Assembly: GCA_016223165.1 (NCBI GenBank)
Contig: JACRPO010000021.1
Coordinates: 120,286-184,285, forward strand
From: Burkholderiales bacterium
GTDB lineage: Bacteria; Pseudomonadota; Gammaproteobacteria; Burkholderiales; Burkholderiaceae_C
Length of the DNA: 64,000 bases
Reading direction: 5' to 3'
A model generated the notes under the pieces. That model was not told the origin of the DNA. It did no database searches and saw nothing but the letters and a program-made list of their open reading frames with translations. Numbering within the stretch: the stretch's first letter is position 1; each line of letters opens with the position of its first letter. Shown here piece after piece: positions 21,808 through 30,198 of this stretch. The translations under genes were made by a program, and so were the position numbers.

Positions 21808-24591
21808 ATGTCGACGCGACCCGACCTGAGCCCCGACCACCCGCGCCCCGCGCCGGCGGCCGGCTTCGGCTCGGTGCTCGATGCCGACGCCGTGGCGGGC
21901 GCGTTCTGGAACGAGGTGCACGACGCGGCCGGGCGGCTGCGGCCGGCCTGGCAGCGCTTCGCCGCCGCGGTGCCCGAGATGGCGGCCACGCGCGAGGCGC
22001 GCGGCGAGCTCGATCGCCGCGTGCAGCAGGTGGCGCAGCAGCTGCACCGCGACGGTGTCACGCACAACGTGTTCAGCGAAGGCGGCGACTCGGGCGCGGC
22101 GGCGAGGCCGTGGTCGCTGGAGCTGCTGCCCAACCTCGTGGCCCCGGCCGACTGGTCCGTCATCGAAGCCGGCATCACGCAGCGCGCCGAGCTGCTGGAG
22201 GCGATGCTCGCCGACCTGCAGGGCCCGCAGCGGCTGCTGCACGAGGGGCTGCTGCCGCCGACGCTGCTGTGGCGCCACCCGGGCTGGCTGCGGCCGGTGG
22301 TGGGGGCGCAGCCGGCCGGCGGGCAGCGCCTGTTCATCGTCGCCTTCGACCTCGGGCGCGACGCCGAAGGCCGCTGGTGCCTGCTGGCGCAGCGCACGCA
22401 GGGCCCATCGGGCCTGGGCTACGTGCTGCACAACCGGCTCGTCATCTCGCGCCAGTTCCCGGAGGCCTTCCGCGAGCTGCGCGTGCAGCACATCGCGAGC
22501 AGCTACCGCGCGCTGCTCGACAGCGTCGAGCAGCGCGCCGGCGCGCTCACGCCCGGCGGCAGCGGCACGCCGCGCGTCGTGCTGCTGACGCCGGGACCCT
22601 ACAGCGAGACCTACTTCGAGCACGCCTACCTGGCGCGCTACCTCGGCCTGCCGCTGGCCGAGGGCGGTGACCTCACGGTGCGCGGCGAGCACCTGTTCCT
22701 GAAGACCGTGGAGGGGCTCGAGCGCGTGCACGGCGTGCTGCGCCGCGTCGACGACGACTGGTGCGACCCGCTCGAGCTGCGGCCCGATTCCGCGCTCGGC
22801 GTGCCGGGCCTGCTGCAGGCCGTGCGTGCCGGCACGGTGGTGGTGGCCAATGCGCTGGGCAGTGCCTTCCTCGAGACGCCGGCGCTGCTCGGCTTCCTGC
22901 CCGGCATCTGCGAACGGCTGCTCGGCGCACCGCTGGCCATGCCGTCGCTGCCGAGCTGGTGGTGCGGCGAGGCCGCGGCCTGGGCCGACGCGCGCGGCCG
23001 GCTCGGCGAGCTGGTGGCGCGCAGCACCTACCCGAGCGGCGTGCGCACCTCGCGCGTGCTGCCCTCCGACCCGGCGGCGATCGAGGCCGACCCCGAGGCG
23101 TACACGCTGCAGGCGCGACTGCGCCTTTCGCACGCGCCAACCTGGGGCGCCGGCGCGGTGCACCTGCGCCCGGCGGTGGTGCGCGTCTACGCCATCGCCG
23201 ATGCGACCGGCCGCTGGCACGTGCTGCCCGGCGGCATGACGCGCGTCGCCGGCCACAACCCCGAGACCGGCGGCGAAAGCATCTCGATGCAGCGCGGTGG
23301 CGCGAGCATGGACACCTGGGTGCTCACCGACGGGCCGGTCGACACCTTCTCGATGCTGCCGAGCAAGCTCTCGGTGGACGATCTGGCGGCGCGCCGGCGG
23401 CCGGTGTCCAGCCGCACCGGCGAGAACCTGTTCTGGCTCGGCCGCTACACCGAGCGCACCGAGCAGCTCGTGCGGCTGGCGCGCGCCACGCTGGCCCTCA
23501 TCGATGCCGACAGCGACGCCGCGGCACCCGAGCTGCGCGCCCTCACCGACCTCGCCGTGCGCTCGGGGCTGGCGCCCTGGGGCGTGCCGGGGCTGGAGCG
23601 GGCGCCGCACCACTTCGAGCGCGCCGTGCTGTCGGCCATCGGCGACGCGAGCGCGAGCGGCGGCGCGTGCAGCGTGGCCTTCAACCTGAACGCGCTGTCG
23701 CAGGCGGCGATGGCGCTGCGCGAGCGGCTGTCGAGCGAACACTGGGGCCTCATCCGGCACATGCGCGAGGCCTTCGGCGAGGCGCTTCGCGTGCCGGGTG
23801 CAGCCGGCGCCACCGCCACCGCCGGCGCCGCCGGTGCGGCCGCTGCGGCCGGTGCGGCCGGTGCGGCCGGTGCGGCCGGTGCGGCCGGTGCCCACGCCGA
23901 ACTGCCCACGCGCGCGCAGGTGCTCGCCGCGCTCGACCGCCTCGGCCTGCACCTGGCCGCGGTCACCGGCGCGCAGACCGACCGCATGACCCGCGACCAC
24001 GGCTGGCGCCTGCTCACGGTGGGCCGGCTCACCGAGCGGCTGATCGGCCTGGCCCTGCGCTGGCAGGCCTTCCTTGCCGCGCAGGCGCTCGGCCGCGCCG
24101 CCGGCGTGGAGCTGCTGCTCGAGCTTTGCGACAGCCTCATCACCTTCCGCGCCCGCTACCAGCGGCACGAGGACCTGCTGCCGCTGACCGAGCTGCTGGT
24201 GCTCGACAGTACCAACCCGCGCAGCCTGGCCGGCGTGCTGCGGCGCCTGCGCACGGAGCTCGGCAAGCTGCCCGGTGGGGCGGGCGACGCGGCGGCCACG
24301 GCGGCCGCGGTGGGCTCCGCGCAGGCACAGAGCCAGATCCAGGCCCAGGTCCGGACCCAGATCCTCAGCCAGGTGCCACTCGCGCCGCCTGCGCTGATGC
24401 CTCTCGTCGGCCTGCTGCCGGCCAGCGGCGCCGGCCTCGCGCTCGAAGACCTGCGCGGCCTGAGCGAGGCCGAAGTGGCTGCGCGGCTGCTCGGCCTGTG
24501 TGAAGGCCTTGCCGACGCCGCCGCAGCGCTGGCCAACGAGGTGGGCGAGCGCTTCTTCAACCCTGCCCATGGGCAGGACCAGCGTGTCTGA
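21808..24591 (+). CDS. circularly permuted ATP-grasp protein fused to alpha-E domain
   Basis: 927 residues. The N-terminal two thirds are a circularly permuted ATP-grasp (CP_ATPgrasp_2, old DUF404/DUF407) with N-V-F-S-E, F-D-L-G-R-D, Q-R-T-Q-G-P-S-G and L-L-T-P-G-P-Y-S-E-T-Y-F-E-H-A-Y-L-A-R. From T-G-E-N-L-F-W-L-G-R-Y-T-E-R-T-E (about 535) to the end is an alpha-E (DUF403) domain, normally a separate protein. ATP-grasp enzymes activate carboxylates as acyl phosphates and ligate amines; the alpha-E partner is of unknown function. The alpha-E half contains an Ala-Gly run encoded by a 9-bp tandem repeat (23833-23886). The ATG at 21808 is preferred over an upstream TTG. It lies 76 bp after the DUF2126 gene. 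Confidence 0.9.
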   Translation: MSTRPDLSPDHPRPAPAAGFGSVLDADAVAGAFWNEVHDAAGRLRPAWQRFAAAVPEMAATREARGELDRRVQQVAQQLHRDGVTHNVFSEGGDSGAAARPWSLELLPNLVAPADWSVIEAGITQRAELLEAMLADLQGPQRLLHEGLLPPTLLWRHPGWLRPVVGAQPAGGQRLFIVAFDLGRDAEGRWCLLAQRTQGPSGLGYVLHNRLVISRQFPEAFRELRVQHIASSYRALLDSVEQRAGALTPGGSGTPRVVLLTPGPYSETYFEHAYLARYLGLPLAEGGDLTVRGEHLFLKTVEGLERVHGVLRRVDDDWCDPLELRPDSALGVPGLLQAVRAGTVVVANALGSAFLETPALLGFLPGICERLLGAPLAMPSLPSWWCGEAAAWADARGRLGELVARSTYPSGVRTSRVLPSDPAAIEADPEAYTLQARLRLSHAPTWGAGAVHLRPAVVRVYAIADATGRWHVLPGGMTRVAGHNPETGGESISMQRGGASMDTWVLTDGPVDTFSMLPSKLSVDDLAARRRPVSSRTGENLFWLGRYTERTEQLVRLARATLALIDADSDAAAPELRALTDLAVRSGLAPWGVPGLERAPHHFERAVLSAIGDASASGGACSVAFNLNALSQAAMALRERLSSEHWGLIRHMREAFGEALRVPGAAGATATAGAAGAAAAAGAAGAAGAAGAAGAHAELPTRAQVLAALDRLGLHLAAVTGAQTDRMTRDHGWRLLTVGRLTERLIGLALRWQAFLAAQALGRAAGVELLLELCDSLITFRARYQRHEDLLPLTELLVLDSTNPRSLAGVLRRLRTELGKLPGGAGDAAATAAAVGSAQAQSQIQAQVRTQILSQVPLAPPALMPLVGLLPASGAGLALEDLRGLSEAEVAARLLGLCEGLADAAAALANEVGERFFNPAHGQDQRV
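23833..23886. repeat. 9-bp in-frame tandem repeat (Gly-Ala-Ala)
   Basis: Six consecutive 9-bp units GGTGCGGCC, one with a single change, encode a Gly-Ala-Ala run inside the alpha-E part of the ATP-grasp fusion. Being in frame, copy-number change would only lengthen or shorten a flexible loop. Confidence 0.9.
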
Positions 24592-24595
24592 GCCC

Positions 24596-24683
24596 GCATG
24601 AACGCCGCATGGACGTCGCATGAGCGCCGCACGGACGCCGCACGGACGCCGCATGAACGCCGCATGAACGCATCATGGACGAC
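24596..24683. repeat. 11-bp tandem repeat ending in a start codon
   Basis: Eight consecutive 11-bp units near GCATGAACGCC fill the gap from just after the ATP-grasp fusion stop to the first codons of the second transglutaminase gene. Several units contain ATG; since 11 is not a multiple of 3 successive ATGs fall in rotating frames. The last unit provides the start codon at 24675. Confidence 0.9.
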
Positions 24684-25718
24684 GTCGCCGGTCCGCCTGC
24701 CGTGAACCCCGCCGCCCGCCCCGCCGGCCCGGCGCTCGAGGTGCGCCACGAGACGGTCTATCACTACGAGAGCCCCGTCTCGCTCGCGCATCACCAGGCG
24801 CACCTGCAGCCGCTGGCCGACGCCGATCAGATGCTGGTGTCGCACTGGCTCGAGATCGATCCCCCGGCCGCCTTCCGCCGCGACAGCCGCGACGCGATGG
24901 GCAACGCGCAGACGCACTTCAGCCTCGCGTTGCCGCACCGCCAGTTGCGCGTGTGCGCGACCAGCCGCGTGCGCCTGCAAGACCGCTTCGAAGCGCTGCG
25001 CCCGGCGTCGGGTCCGCCCTGGGAGCCGCTGGCGGCCGGCCTGCGATATGTGGCTCGTTCGGTGGAGGTTGCGGCGGCTTCGGCAGGGCCGGCGCCGATG
25101 CGCTTCGAGCCGGCGGTGGAGTTCGTGTCGCCCTCGCCCTACGTGCCGCGCCTGCCGGCGCTGCGCGCCTATGCCCTGCCGTCGTTCCCGCCCGGCTGCC
25201 CGGTGGCCGAGGCGGCGCTGCACCTCATGCAGCGCCTGCACGCCGACTTCGCCTACGAGAGCCGCAGCACGGAGGTCGATACGCCGCTGCAAGAGGTGCT
25301 GGCGCAGCGGCGTGGCGTCTGCCAGGACTTCGCGCACCTGCTGATCGGCTGCCTGCGCGTGCTCGGCCTGCCGGCGCGCTATGTCAGCGGCTACCTGCTG
25401 ACGCGCGCGCCCGGGGGCGGGGCGCCCCTCGTCGGTGCCGACGCCTCGCATGCCTGGGTACAGGTGTGGTGCCCCGGCACGGACGGCGTGGCCGACTGGC
25501 TCGACCTCGACCCGACCAACAACGTCGTGCCCGCCGCCGGCCATGTGCGCGTCGCCGTCGGGCGCGACTACGGCGACGTGACGCCGCTGAAAGGCGTCAT
25601 CCGCGGCGGCGGCCAGCACGAGCTGGCCGTCGGCGTGAGCACGCGCATGCTCGAACCTGTGCTCGAAGACACGCCCGCGGCCGACCTGGACCGCAGCCCC
25701 GGCGCGGTGGCACGCTGA
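24675..25718 (+). CDS. transglutaminase family protein (short form)
   Basis: 347 residues: transglutaminase N-terminal beta domain (H-E-T-V-Y-H-Y-E-S-P-V-S-L-A-H-H) followed by the core with Cys216 in G-V-C-Q-D-F-A-H, His259 in S-H-A-W-V-Q-V-W and Asp279 in D-L-D-P-T-N-N, a complete catalytic triad. No signal peptide or membrane segment, so probably cytoplasmic. Proteins of this group may act as peptidases or amide-forming enzymes rather than true cross-linkers. It lies between the two ATP-grasp genes and its start codon is in the last unit of an 11-bp tandem repeat. About 40 bp separate its stop from the next gene. Confidence 0.92.
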   Translation: MDDVAGPPAVNPAARPAGPALEVRHETVYHYESPVSLAHHQAHLQPLADADQMLVSHWLEIDPPAAFRRDSRDAMGNAQTHFSLALPHRQLRVCATSRVRLQDRFEALRPASGPPWEPLAAGLRYVARSVEVAAASAGPAPMRFEPAVEFVSPSPYVPRLPALRAYALPSFPPGCPVAEAALHLMQRLHADFAYESRSTEVDTPLQEVLAQRRGVCQDFAHLLIGCLRVLGLPARYVSGYLLTRAPGGGAPLVGADASHAWVQVWCPGTDGVADWLDLDPTNNVVPAAGHVRVAVGRDYGDVTPLKGVIRGGGQHELAVGVSTRMLEPVLEDTPAADLDRSPGAVAR

Positions 25719-25756
25719 TTGCACTCAACCGAACGGCGGCAGAAAGACCTTTGACC

Positions 25757-27283
25757 ATGAAGCACCCCTTCGACGAGATGCTGCTGCAGGTGCAGGCGAT
25801 GGCCGGGTCCTCGCCATCGTCCACCCGGCAGTCGCAATCGCAATCGCAGCACTCGCCCTCCGCCGCCGGCGAACTGCGCCGCGAGAACACGCGTGCGCAC
25901 TACCGCACCTACCTGCAGTGGCTCGAGCGGCAGCCGCGCGAGGTGATGCGCAGCCGCCGCGACGAGGCGGAGATGATCTTCCGCCGCGTCGGCATCACCT
26001 TCGCCGTCTACGGTGCCAAGGACGAAGAGGGCGCCGGCACCGAGCGGCTGATCCCGTTCGACCTCATCCCGCGTGTCATCCCGCGCCACGAATGGGCCGA
26101 GCTGGAAGCGGGCCTGTACCAGCGCGTCAACGCGCTGCAGCGCTTCGTCAAGGACGTCTACCACGACCAGCAGATCCTCAAGGCGGGCGTCGTGCCGGCC
26201 GAGCAGGTGCTGAAGAACGCGCAGTTCCGCCCCGAGATGATGGGCGTCAACGTGCCCGGCGACGTGTACTCGCACATCTCGGGCATCGACATCGTGCGCG
26301 CCGGCCAGCCCGACGGCTCCGGTGCCTACTACGTGCTCGAGGACAACCTGCGCGTCCCCAGCGGCGTGAGCTACATGCTCGAGAACCGCAAGATGATGAT
26401 GCGGCTGTTCCCCGAGCTGTTCGCGATGCACCGCATCGCGCCGGTCGCTCACTACCCCGACCTGCTGCTCGAGACGCTGCGCACGGTGTCGCCGGCCGGC
26501 GTCAACGAGCCGACCGTCGTCGTGCTCACGCCGGGCATGTACAACAGCGCCTACTTCGAGCACGCCTTCCTCGCACAGCAGATGGGCGTCGAGCTCGTCG
26601 AGGGCCAGGACCTCTTCGTGCGCGACGGTTTCGTCTACATGCGCACGACGCAGGGGCCGCGGCGCGTGGACGTGGTCTACCGCCGCGTCGACGACGACTT
26701 CCTCGACCCGCAGGCTTTCCGCAAGGACAGCACGCTCGGCTGCGCCGGGCTGCTCGACGTCTATCGCGCCGGCAACATCACGCTGGCCAATGCCATCGGC
26801 ACCGGCATTGCCGACGACAAGAGCATCTACCCCTACGTGCCGAAGATGATCGAGTTCTACCTCGGCGAGAAGCCGATCCTGAACAACGTGCCCACCTACC
26901 TGTGCCGCGAGCCGAAGGACCTTCAGTACGTGCTCGACCACATGTCGGAACTGGTGGTGAAGGAGGTGCACGGCGCCGGCGGCTACGGCATGCTCGTCGG
27001 CCCGGCGGCGACGAAGGCCGAGATCGCGGAATTCCGCGCCGTGCTGAAGGCCCGGCCCGACAACTACATCGCACAGCCGACGCTGTCGCTGTCCACCTGC
27101 CCGACCTTCGTCGACGCGGGCATCGCGCCGCGCCACATCGACCTGCGTCCCTACGTGCTCTCGGGCAAGACGGTGCAGACGGTGCCCGGCGGACTGACGC
27201 GCGTGGCGCTGAAGGAGGGCTCGCTGGTGGTGAATTCATCGCAGGGCGGCGGCACCAAGGACACCTGGGTGCTGGAAGCCTGA
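25757..27283 (+). CDS. circularly permuted ATP-grasp protein, stand-alone
   Basis: 508 residues of CP_ATPgrasp_1 (DUF404/DUF407). Visible conserved parts: G-I-T-F-A-V-Y-G, I-P-F-D-L-I-P-R, G-I-D-I-V-R, E-D-N-L-R-V-P-S-G-V-S-Y-M-L-E-N-R, L-T-P-G-M-Y-N-S-A-Y-F-E-H-A-F-L-A, V-K-E-V-H-G-A-G-G-Y-G-M and a final D-T-W-V-L-E. The lysine and glycine-rich loop near the C-terminus match the permuted nucleotide-binding site. It should activate a carboxylate with ATP and join it to an amine; substrates are unknown. Residues 20-35 are a Ser/Gln-rich stretch. The ATG at 25757 is used. The alpha-E gene follows after 28 bp, the usual pairing. Confidence 0.93.
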   Translation: MKHPFDEMLLQVQAMAGSSPSSTRQSQSQSQHSPSAAGELRRENTRAHYRTYLQWLERQPREVMRSRRDEAEMIFRRVGITFAVYGAKDEEGAGTERLIPFDLIPRVIPRHEWAELEAGLYQRVNALQRFVKDVYHDQQILKAGVVPAEQVLKNAQFRPEMMGVNVPGDVYSHISGIDIVRAGQPDGSGAYYVLEDNLRVPSGVSYMLENRKMMMRLFPELFAMHRIAPVAHYPDLLLETLRTVSPAGVNEPTVVVLTPGMYNSAYFEHAFLAQQMGVELVEGQDLFVRDGFVYMRTTQGPRRVDVVYRRVDDDFLDPQAFRKDSTLGCAGLLDVYRAGNITLANAIGTGIADDKSIYPYVPKMIEFYLGEKPILNNVPTYLCREPKDLQYVLDHMSELVVKEVHGAGGYGMLVGPAATKAEIAEFRAVLKARPDNYIAQPTLSLSTCPTFVDAGIAPRHIDLRPYVLSGKTVQTVPGGLTRVALKEGSLVVNSSQGGGTKDTWVLEA

Positions 27284-27311
27284 AACGACCGGAAAGAGAA
27301 GGGGACGACAC

Positions 27312-28283
27312 ATGCTCTCGCGCACTGCCGACCACCTGTTCTGGATGGCTCGCTACATGGAGCGGGCCGAGAACACGGCCCGCATGCTGGACGTGAACTA
27401 CCAGACGTCGCTGTTGCCGCAGAGCGCCGACGCGGCCGAGCAGGGCTGGCGCGGGCTGCTCTCGATCAGCGAGCTCACCGGCCTGTTCGGCGAGAAGTAC
27501 GAAACCGTCGACGCGAAGAGCGTCATGGACTTCATGGTCCGCGACGAGAACAACCTGTCCTCCATCGTCGGCTGCCTGCGCGCCGCGCGCGAGAACGCGC
27601 GCGCCGTGCGCGGGGCGCTGACCACCGAAGTGTGGGAGACGCAGAACCAGACCTGGCTCGAGTTCAACCGCATGCTCGCCGACCGTGCCTTCGAGCGCGA
27701 CCCCGGCGCCTTCTTCGAGTGGGTGAAATTCCGCTCGCACCTGAGCCGCGGCGTCACCGTCGGCACGATGCTGATGGACGAGGCGCTGCACTTCCTGCGC
27801 ATCGGCACCTTCCTCGAGCGCGCCGACAACACGGCGCGGCTGCTCGACGTGAAGTTCCATGCCCTCATCGGCGGCGCGGCAGGCGACTACTTCGGCAGCG
27901 CCGCGAAGGAGACGCAGGAGGTCGACTTCTATCACTGGAGCGCGATCCTGCGCTCCGTCTCCGGCTTCGAGATCTACCGCAAGGTCTATCGCAACGTCAT
28001 CCGGCCCGAGCGCGTCGCCGAGCTGCTGATCCTCCGGCCCGACATGCCGCGCTCGCTGGCCGCGTGCATGAACGAGGTCGTCGCCAACCTCGAGCAGGTG
28101 GCCAACTCGGAAAGCAGCGAGACGCGCCGCCGCGCCGGCCGCCTGCGCAGCGACCTGCAATACGCGCGCATCGACGAGATCCTCGCCACCGGGCTGCACG
28201 CCTACCTGACGCAGTTCCTCGACCGCGTCAACGATCTCGGCGTCGGCATCAGCCGCGACTTCCTGGTGCCGATGGCCGCCTGA
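27312..28283 (+). CDS. alpha-E domain protein (DUF403)
   Basis: 323 residues, almost entirely helical, with the diagnostic M-L-S-R-T-A-D-H-L-F-W-M-A-R-Y-M-E-R-A-E start and a second E-R-A-D-N-T-A-R-L-L-D-V motif near the middle. Alpha-E proteins are nearly always encoded next to a circularly permuted ATP-grasp gene and are thought to act with it, but no activity is known. GGAAAGAGAAGGGG precedes the start. This is the last gene of the five-gene group; the alpha-E domain fused in the 21808 gene is a second copy, so the locus has two ATP-grasp/alpha-E pairs. Confidence 0.94.
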   Translation: MLSRTADHLFWMARYMERAENTARMLDVNYQTSLLPQSADAAEQGWRGLLSISELTGLFGEKYETVDAKSVMDFMVRDENNLSSIVGCLRAARENARAVRGALTTEVWETQNQTWLEFNRMLADRAFERDPGAFFEWVKFRSHLSRGVTVGTMLMDEALHFLRIGTFLERADNTARLLDVKFHALIGGAAGDYFGSAAKETQEVDFYHWSAILRSVSGFEIYRKVYRNVIRPERVAELLILRPDMPRSLAACMNEVVANLEQVANSESSETRRRAGRLRSDLQYARIDEILATGLHAYLTQFLDRVNDLGVGISRDFLVPMAA

Positions 28284-28327
28284 GCGCGATGTGCCCGAGC
28301 GGTGTGCTCCGGGCGACTTTGCCAAGC

Positions 28328-28347
28328 TTTACCTTTGCGGCGGTAAA
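28328..28347. promoter_or_regulatory. TTTACC/GGTAAA inverted repeat upstream of the lipoprotein gene
   Basis: TTTACC (28328-28333) and GGTAAA (28342-28347) flank an 8-base spacer, in a locally AT-richer stretch 31 bp upstream of the glycine-zipper gene start. It may be an operator or part of its promoter. Only short arms and no known consensus, so weak. Confidence 0.3.
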
Positions 28348-28377
28348 CGAAAGCAGGCACGAATTCGTTCGCGACCG

Positions 28378-28974
28378 ATGACTTCCACACCTTCCCGCGC
28401 GCGATCCGTCGCAACGAAGCTGGCCACCGCGGGGCTGGCACTGATGCTCTCGGGCTGCGTGGTCGCACCACCGCACCCTCGTCACTTTCCGGCGCCGCGC
28501 GTGCGCGTGTGGGTGCCGTTCCCGATCTGGTTCGTGCCGGTGGCGGGCTACCACCACTCCGAAGGCAGCTACGACCGCGACCGCTACGAGTGCTACCGCG
28601 TCGCGGTGCGCGAAACCGGCGTCGACCCCGGCGGCATGACGCCGCTGCAGGAGCGCAGTTCCTCGACGCCGCCCGGCGCCGAGGTGGCTGCCGGTGCGGC
28701 GGTGGGCGCGGTGGCCGGCGGCATCGTCAGCTCGTCGCGCAATGCCGGCGCCGGCATGGTCATCGGGGCCCTGCTCGGCGCCGCCGCCGGTGCGGTGGCG
28801 CAGGACTCGCGCGAGCGTGCCGAGAGGGCCGAGCGGGCCGAACGCGAAGCGCGCGACTCACGTGACGCGCGCAGCCGCCGCGGACCCGACGACGACCTCA
28901 CGCGCGAGGAGCAGCGGATGTTCCGCAGCGCCATGAGCGAGTGCATGGAGCGGCGCGGCTACCGCCCGCGCTGA
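28378..28974 (+). CDS. glycine-zipper outer-membrane-type lipoprotein
   Basis: 198 residues. A signal peptide ends in the lipobox L-M-L-S-G-C (cysteine near 24), so it is lipidated after export. The mid region holds a Tyr/Asp/Arg-rich segment with Y-D-R-D-R-Y-E-C-Y. At about 105-145 there is a glycine zipper, G-A-A-V-G-A-V-A-G-G-I and G-A-G-M-V-I-G-A-L-L-G-A-A-A-G-A-V, like envelope proteins of the SlyB/YMGG type. The C-terminus is charged, with an E-R-A repeat. Likely membrane-associated envelope protein of unknown job. The ATG at 28378 places the signal correctly. It stands alone between the alpha-E gene and the convergent lytic transglycosylase. Confidence 0.8.
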   Translation: MTSTPSRARSVATKLATAGLALMLSGCVVAPPHPRHFPAPRVRVWVPFPIWFVPVAGYHHSEGSYDRDRYECYRVAVRETGVDPGGMTPLQERSSSTPPGAEVAAGAAVGAVAGGIVSSSRNAGAGMVIGALLGAAAGAVAQDSRERAERAERAEREARDSRDARSRRGPDDDLTREEQRMFRSAMSECMERRGYRPR

Positions 28975-29004
28975 GCGGATCCTCGCGCCCGCCATTTCGG
29001 CGGC

Positions 29005-29042
29005 CGCGCGCCCGCGCCTTCCGTGCCCGGGCCGCGCGCGGA
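29005..29042. terminator. possible bidirectional stem between convergent genes
   Basis: CCGCGCGC (29005-29012) and GCGCGCGG (29035-29042) can pair across a 22-base loop between the lipoprotein gene stop and the transglycosylase stop. There is no T-tract and the DNA is nearly all G and C, so this is only suggestive. Confidence 0.25.
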
Positions 29043-30152
29043 CTACGAAGTCCGCGCCGCGCGCAGCGCCTTCAACGCCTGCGCCAGCTCGATCACCGCC
29101 ATCGCGTAGTAGCTCGACCAGTTGTAGCGCGTGATGGCATAGAAGTTGGCCGTGCCGGCGACATGCGTGGGCGTGTCGCCGCCGTTCTGCAGCTCGACGA
29201 AGGCCAGCGGCCCCGCGTGCGCACGTGCCACTTCGTCGAGCCCGACGCCGCGCGCCACCATCTGCGCGGCGGCGAAGCTGGGCAGGATGTCCTTTTCGCG
29301 CAGCACGGCGAGGTCCTCGGGCGTGGCCGGCAGCGTGGCCGCGAAGTGCGTCGGACCACCGGCCTGCCAGCCGGACTCGGCCAGGTAGCGCGCGACGCTG
29401 CCGGCCACGTCGGCACCGTTGCCGACGAGGTCGATCACGCCATCGCCGTCGAAATCCAGCGCATAGTGGTTGATGCTGCTCGGCATGAACTGCGGCAAGC
29501 CCATCGCGCCGGCATACGAGCCGAGCGGTGCCACCGGGTCGCGGCCCTCGCGCGCGCACCAGACGAAGAACTCCTCGAGCTCGGCGCGGAAGAAGCCGCT
29601 GCGGTCGCGCCGCCCCGGTGGGTCGAGCGGGAAATCGAACGAGAGCGTGGCGAGGGCGTCGATGACGCGGAAGCTGCCCATGATGCGGCCGTAGAACGTC
29701 TCCACGCCGACGATGCCGAGCACCACCTCGGGCGGCACGCCGAAGCGCGCCTCGGCCTCGTCGAGCGCCCGCTCGTGCGCGCGCCAGAAGGCGAGGCCGG
29801 CGGCGATGCGCTGCGGCTCGACGAAGCGGTCGCGGTAGGCGCGCCAGTTCTTCGCCGTGCCGGCCGGTGGCGGCGTGATGAGGCGGCGCACGGCTTCGTT
29901 GCGCCGGGCCTGCTCGAGGCGGCCGAGCAGCCAGCGCACCGGCAGCTCGCGGCGCGCGCCCACCTCGGCGGCGAAGTCGGCGATCGAGGCCTGGCCGGCA
30001 TAGCGCCTGCCGGCGTCCGCGGCTGCGTCGCGGCGACCCTGCGGTCCGGCCCACGCGTCGAAACCGACACCGAAACCGGTGCCGAAACCGAGGCCCAGCG
30101 CGGCGGTGCAGAAGAGGCGGCGGGTCGGCGAATGGACGGGCGGTCTCGGCAC
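29043..30152 (-). CDS. mltB: lytic murein transglycosylase, MltB family
   Basis: 369 residues. An N-terminal export signal begins T-R-R-L-F-C-T-A, possibly Tat-like. The SLT_2/MltB catalytic domain has V-G-I-V-G-V-E-T-F-Y-G-R with the catalytic glutamate, G-S-Y-A-G-A-M-G-L-P-Q-F-M-P-S-S, and D-F-D-G-D-G, the EF-hand-like Ca site seen in MltB/Slt35. It cleaves peptidoglycan glycan strands with formation of 1,6-anhydro-muramic ends in the periplasm. It is the last gene of a minus-strand run starting with the MoxR gene; 46 bp separate it from the double-receiver gene. Confidence 0.9.
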   Translation of the reverse strand: MPRPPVHSPTRRLFCTAALGLGFGTGFGVGFDAWAGPQGRRDAAADAGRRYAGQASIADFAAEVGARRELPVRWLLGRLEQARRNEAVRRLITPPPAGTAKNWRAYRDRFVEPQRIAAGLAFWRAHERALDEAEARFGVPPEVVLGIVGVETFYGRIMGSFRVIDALATLSFDFPLDPPGRRDRSGFFRAELEEFFVWCAREGRDPVAPLGSYAGAMGLPQFMPSSINHYALDFDGDGVIDLVGNGADVAGSVARYLAESGWQAGGPTHFAATLPATPEDLAVLREKDILPSFAAAQMVARGVGLDEVARAHAGPLAFVELQNGGDTPTHVAGTANFYAITRYNWSSYYAMAVIELAQALKALRAARTS

Positions 30153-30198
30153 GCGCGGATTGTGGTGCGATCCCGGCCCGTCCCGATCAGGTGACCGA

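Noticed and set aside
24596..24683. CRISPR-like array
   Set aside because: Units are 11 bp, contiguous and without unique spacers, and no cas genes are near. The same holds for the other repeats, including the 23-bp set at 48698.
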